From Marinomonas sp. THO17 (GTDB lineage Bacteria; Pseudomonadota; Gammaproteobacteria; Pseudomonadales; Marinomonadaceae), in assembly GCF_040436405.1 (NCBI RefSeq), contig NZ_AP031575.1:3275501-3339500 (forward strand): 64,000 nucleotides of DNA, in the 5' to 3' direction. This document shows, piece by piece, positions 61,667 to 64,000 of the stretch. The position numbers and the translations under genes were made by a program. The notes beneath the pieces are model-generated. The model had not been told where the DNA came from, made no database searches, and was given only the letters and a program-made list of their open reading frames with translations. Each line of letters begins with the position of its first letter. Positions within the stretch are counted from its first letter, which is position 1.

Positions 61667-62581
61667 TCAGTCGGCTAAATCCAACTGATAAGGAAGTTCA
61701 ACCAAGTCAATTTTGGTGTCGCCCAAATACAAAGCTTGGAGTTCACTAGGGTCTTGGTTCAGTATGATTTGTCCTAAGTAACCTTCACCAAGTGCAGCGG
61801 CAGCAAAAACTTCACCTATGGTTTTACCCTGATCATCTTGAATGTTCTGCTGGGTATCTACAACGCCAGTAGGCCAGTAGGCCAGTGCTAAATGTTTCTT
61901 GGATTTACCGCGATATTTCATGCGCGCGACGATTTCTTGGCCGGTATAACATCCTTTGGTAAAACTGATGCCGCCATTGATTTGCATGTTCAGCCATTGT
62001 GGTAATAGGTTTTCGCTCTGCGCCTTTGAGATGAGTGGTCGAGCGGTTAATAAGCTTAAGCCAGAAAGCTGTGCCTGTTGCTCGGTTGGTTGAGCTGGTG
62101 CTGAAATAAGTTGCCATTCCAGCTGCAAAGGATAATTGGCAAGCTGTAAACTGATGGCATTATCTTGGTGTTGTACTGGAAAGTGTTCTGGAAGTTGGTC
62201 TGTTTTTTCCGCCTTACTGAATGTTATTTTTTCAACCAAAGTGAATGCGTCAGTGGCATCTGTGAGTTCGGCTTTAAAGAATACGGCGTATTTCTTTAGG
62301 TGGCTTAGACTGGTATCAACCAAGTCCTGACTCATGAGCAACAACAAGCGGTCTGTTAGTTGCATCAGAAAAAAATTACAGATAATACGACCCTTGTTAG
62401 TACAAATGGCACCATAGACACCAGTGGATTCTGTGACCTTGTTTAGATCGCAAGTCGTTTGGCCTTGAAGAAACTTTTTGGCGTCTGGCCCCGTAATACT
62501 GACAATACCAATATCTTTTTTGGGGTAGATAGCCGCTTGATCGGTTAGATATTGATTAATAAGTTCTTGTGACGACAACAT
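61667..62581 (-). CDS. ygfZ: Folate-dependent Fe-S protein YgfZ
   Basis: Tetrahydrofolate-binding protein that aids repair or assembly of iron-sulfur enzymes. 304 residues from ATG 62581; upstream in-frame codons to 62698 are AT-rich and improbable. VSITGPDAKKFLQGQTTCDL and the hallmark KGCYTGQEIVARMKYRG are present. It converges on ung with 27 bases between stops. Confidence 0.93.
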   Translation of the reverse strand: MLSSQELINQYLTDQAAIYPKKDIGIVSITGPDAKKFLQGQTTCDLNKVTESTGVYGAICTNKGRIICNFFLMQLTDRLLLLMSQDLVDTSLSHLKKYAVFFKAELTDATDAFTLVEKITFSKAEKTDQLPEHFPVQHQDNAISLQLANYPLQLEWQLISAPAQPTEQQAQLSGLSLLTARPLISKAQSENLLPQWLNMQINGGISFTKGCYTGQEIVARMKYRGKSKKHLALAYWPTGVVDTQQNIQDDQGKTIGEVFAAAALGEGYLGQIILNQDPSELQALYLGDTKIDLVELPYQLDLAD

Positions 62582-62669
62582 AATCTGTTCCAACGTCTTT
62601 AAATGAAGATAAATCTTATGTGGAGTCCAAAGGGCGTTTTTCAATAGTAAAAAATAGATGTAAAAGTTC

Positions 62670-63578
62670 TTACTGCTTTTCTGCACTAAACAAAGCAAAA
62701 ACTTTATTGTTTATTTCACTTTGGCTGCGAAATTCTCTCGGCGTCACGCCTTTTAGCTCATGGAAACGGCGATTAAAGTTAGCAACATTATTAAAGCCAA
62801 CTTGGTAACAGATATTGGCAATTTGATTATCGGTTTCCGTCAGTAGGTTGCACGCTCGACTGATGCGAACACGATTTACAAATTCGATAAACCGGTTCCC
62901 CGTGGCTTTTTTAAAGAAACGGGAGAAGTGACTGTCTGACATGCCAATAAGGCTGGACACATCGGCCAGTGAAATGTCTTGGTCATAGTGTTGCGTCACA
63001 TAATCCACCACTGTGTTGATTTTACGTTGCAGATTTTCATTGGATTTAAGATCAATCTGCACGGTGGAAAGTAATCGATAGTCTTTGCTTTGCGCTAAGT
63101 ATTGTAACAAAGGTAAGGCCAAAGTGAGGCGATTAAGGCCGCTGGATTCTCGTACCGCTTCAAAGGATTTACGTAGATACTGATGGTCCAAATTAAGAAA
63201 CTCTATGCCTGATTTAGCTTTCGCTAATAAAGGCAGAATTTCGGCCAACTCAGGCAGTATTTTCATGCCTAGGGAGAAGGACTCATGGTCAAAGCGTATG
63301 ATCATATCGCGCAATTCAACGGCTTTTTGATCATTTTGACATATCCAATTATGTGGCAATCTTGGGCCGGTAAGAATCAGCTGACCAGCGGAGTAATTGC
63401 CAATGTAATCGCCTATAAAGACTTTTCCCGAGGTGGCGACTATGTAATGCAATTCATAGTCATTATGAGCATGCCAGCGAATCAACTCACTGGGATAACC
63501 ATGCTCTTGATAGCGAATGGTGCCATTGTCTTTGACTAATTCGTATTCAGGGGTAAGGCGTTTTGCTGTGTTTGGCAT
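62670..63578 (-). CDS. AraC family regulator with cupin domain
   Basis: About 302 residues. An N-terminal cupin shows WHAHNDYELHYIV and the C-terminal AraC HTH shows ISLADVSSLIGMSDSHFSRF and IANICYQVGFNNVANFNRRF. ATG 63578 has GGGGA 8 bases upstream; ATGs at 63593 and 63605 are alternatives. The neighbour on the same strand is a mannitol dehydrogenase family gene, so a role in polyol use is likely (inference). Confidence 0.88.
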   Translation of the reverse strand: MPNTAKRLTPEYELVKDNGTIRYQEHGYPSELIRWHAHNDYELHYIVATSGKVFIGDYIGNYSAGQLILTGPRLPHNWICQNDQKAVELRDMIIRFDHESFSLGMKILPELAEILPLLAKAKSGIEFLNLDHQYLRKSFEAVRESSGLNRLTLALPLLQYLAQSKDYRLLSTVQIDLKSNENLQRKINTVVDYVTQHYDQDISLADVSSLIGMSDSHFSRFFKKATGNRFIEFVNRVRISRACNLLTETDNQIANICYQVGFNNVANFNRRFHELKGVTPREFRSQSEINNKVFALFSAEKQ

Positions 63579-63650
63579 AATAAAATTCCCCATTTTTATT
63601 TTCATTATAGTGCTCAGTTGTTAGAAGCTCTATCGACTGAGCAAAGCTAT

Positions 63651-64000
63651 TTAAAGCGAGGCTTTAAACTTGTTTATTGCAAGCTTTAAATCCGCTTTAA
63701 ATTGTGGGTAAAGGTTAATGACTTCTCCCCACAAAAAACTATGATTAACAAAGGTTTCTATGCCTTGTTCATTGTCATAAAAAGCCGTTAGCGCTGCTTT
63801 ATTAGGTTCATGGTAAGGAAAGCTCAGTTTGCGCTGTTTTTCAGCTTGTAGGAAACAATACCAACTGGCAATGCCTTGTAAGGCCAGTGATGGAGTTTGA
63901 CCTTGCTGGTAGTTTGCTAAGAGTGTTGGGTAAACAAACACGGGAAATTTAGCATAGCCATCACCACAAATTCGTTCTATGGTGTCGCCAATGTTTTTAT
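63651..64000 (-). CDS. Mannitol dehydrogenase family protein, C-terminal part
   Basis: The open frame continues off the window edge; 116 C-terminal residues are visible, starting NIGDTIERICGDGYAKFPVF, the typical start of the C-terminal domain in mannitol 2-dehydrogenase and fructuronate reductase. A GTG at 63941 could be mistaken for a start but is internal. It would oxidise mannitol or a similar polyol with NAD. Its stop is 73 bases before the AraC gene, same strand. Confidence 0.85.
   Translation of the reverse strand, partial: KNIGDTIERICGDGYAKFPVFVYPTLLANYQQGQTPSLALQGIASWYCFLQAEKQRKLSFPYHEPNKAALTAFYDNEQGIETFVNHSFLWGEVINLYPQFKADLKLAINKFKASL

Overview
The window looks like part of a marine gammaproteobacterial chromosome of the Oceanospirillales type. 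Marinomonas or a close relative is my best guess. It rests on the mix of a pseudaminic-acid flagellar glycosylation island, two TRAP transporter operons, HexR-controlled Entner-Doudoroff genes, a nudF-DUF1249-yqiA-parE cluster and moderate AT richness. No rRNA or tRNA gene was seen, and no sequence search was possible, so all assignments come from motifs, lengths and gene order.

Layout. 1-3028 is a gene-poor stretch that opens with one copy of an interspersed repeat. 3029-13808 is a flagellar filament and glycosylation region: a flagellin behind a sigma-28 promoter, then flaG, fliD, fliS, a fliT-like gene, a Maf glycosyltransferase, pseI and pseG on the plus strand. A convergent pseB-pseC-pseF operon faces them; pseH is not in the window. 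13967-22813 is housekeeping: tag, nudF, an acyltransferase, a DUF1249 gene, yqiA, parE, a yecA-like gene, an aromatic/aspartate aminotransferase and a methyltransferase.

22894-34271 is the defence locus. A WYL-domain regulator of the BrxR/CapW type is followed by cas1, a cas2-cas3 fusion, cas7fv, cas5fv and cas6f, then a CRISPR array of 58 repeats and 57 spacers. There is no cas8 large subunit and no transposition gene. This is the minimal type I-F2 (I-Fv) architecture known from Shewanella putrefaciens, with the full adaptation module. The less expected points are the adjacent WYL regulator, a base-composition change inside cas2-cas3, a large nested palindrome in the leader, a helical segment in the middle of Cas5fv, and a structure-neutral repeat polymorphism in the older half of the array.

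34367-41963 holds an MFS transporter, an Lrp-type regulator, TRAP operon 1, an Asp/Glu racemase-like protein and a DadA-like oxidoreductase; together they suggest uptake and oxidation of an amino-acid-like compound. 42072-49066 has purEK, mgsA, pykA, gapA and edd. Good HexR operator matches lie in front of edd and gapA, and hexR itself is at 59057-59920. 49205-57068 carries an AraC regulator, antCBA (anthranilate dioxygenase) and TRAP operon 2, whose 5' leader contains the second copy of the interspersed repeat. 57163-64000 has putP, hexR, a phosphotransferase, ung, ygfZ, an AraC regulator and the C-terminal part of a mannitol dehydrogenase family gene cut by the window edge.
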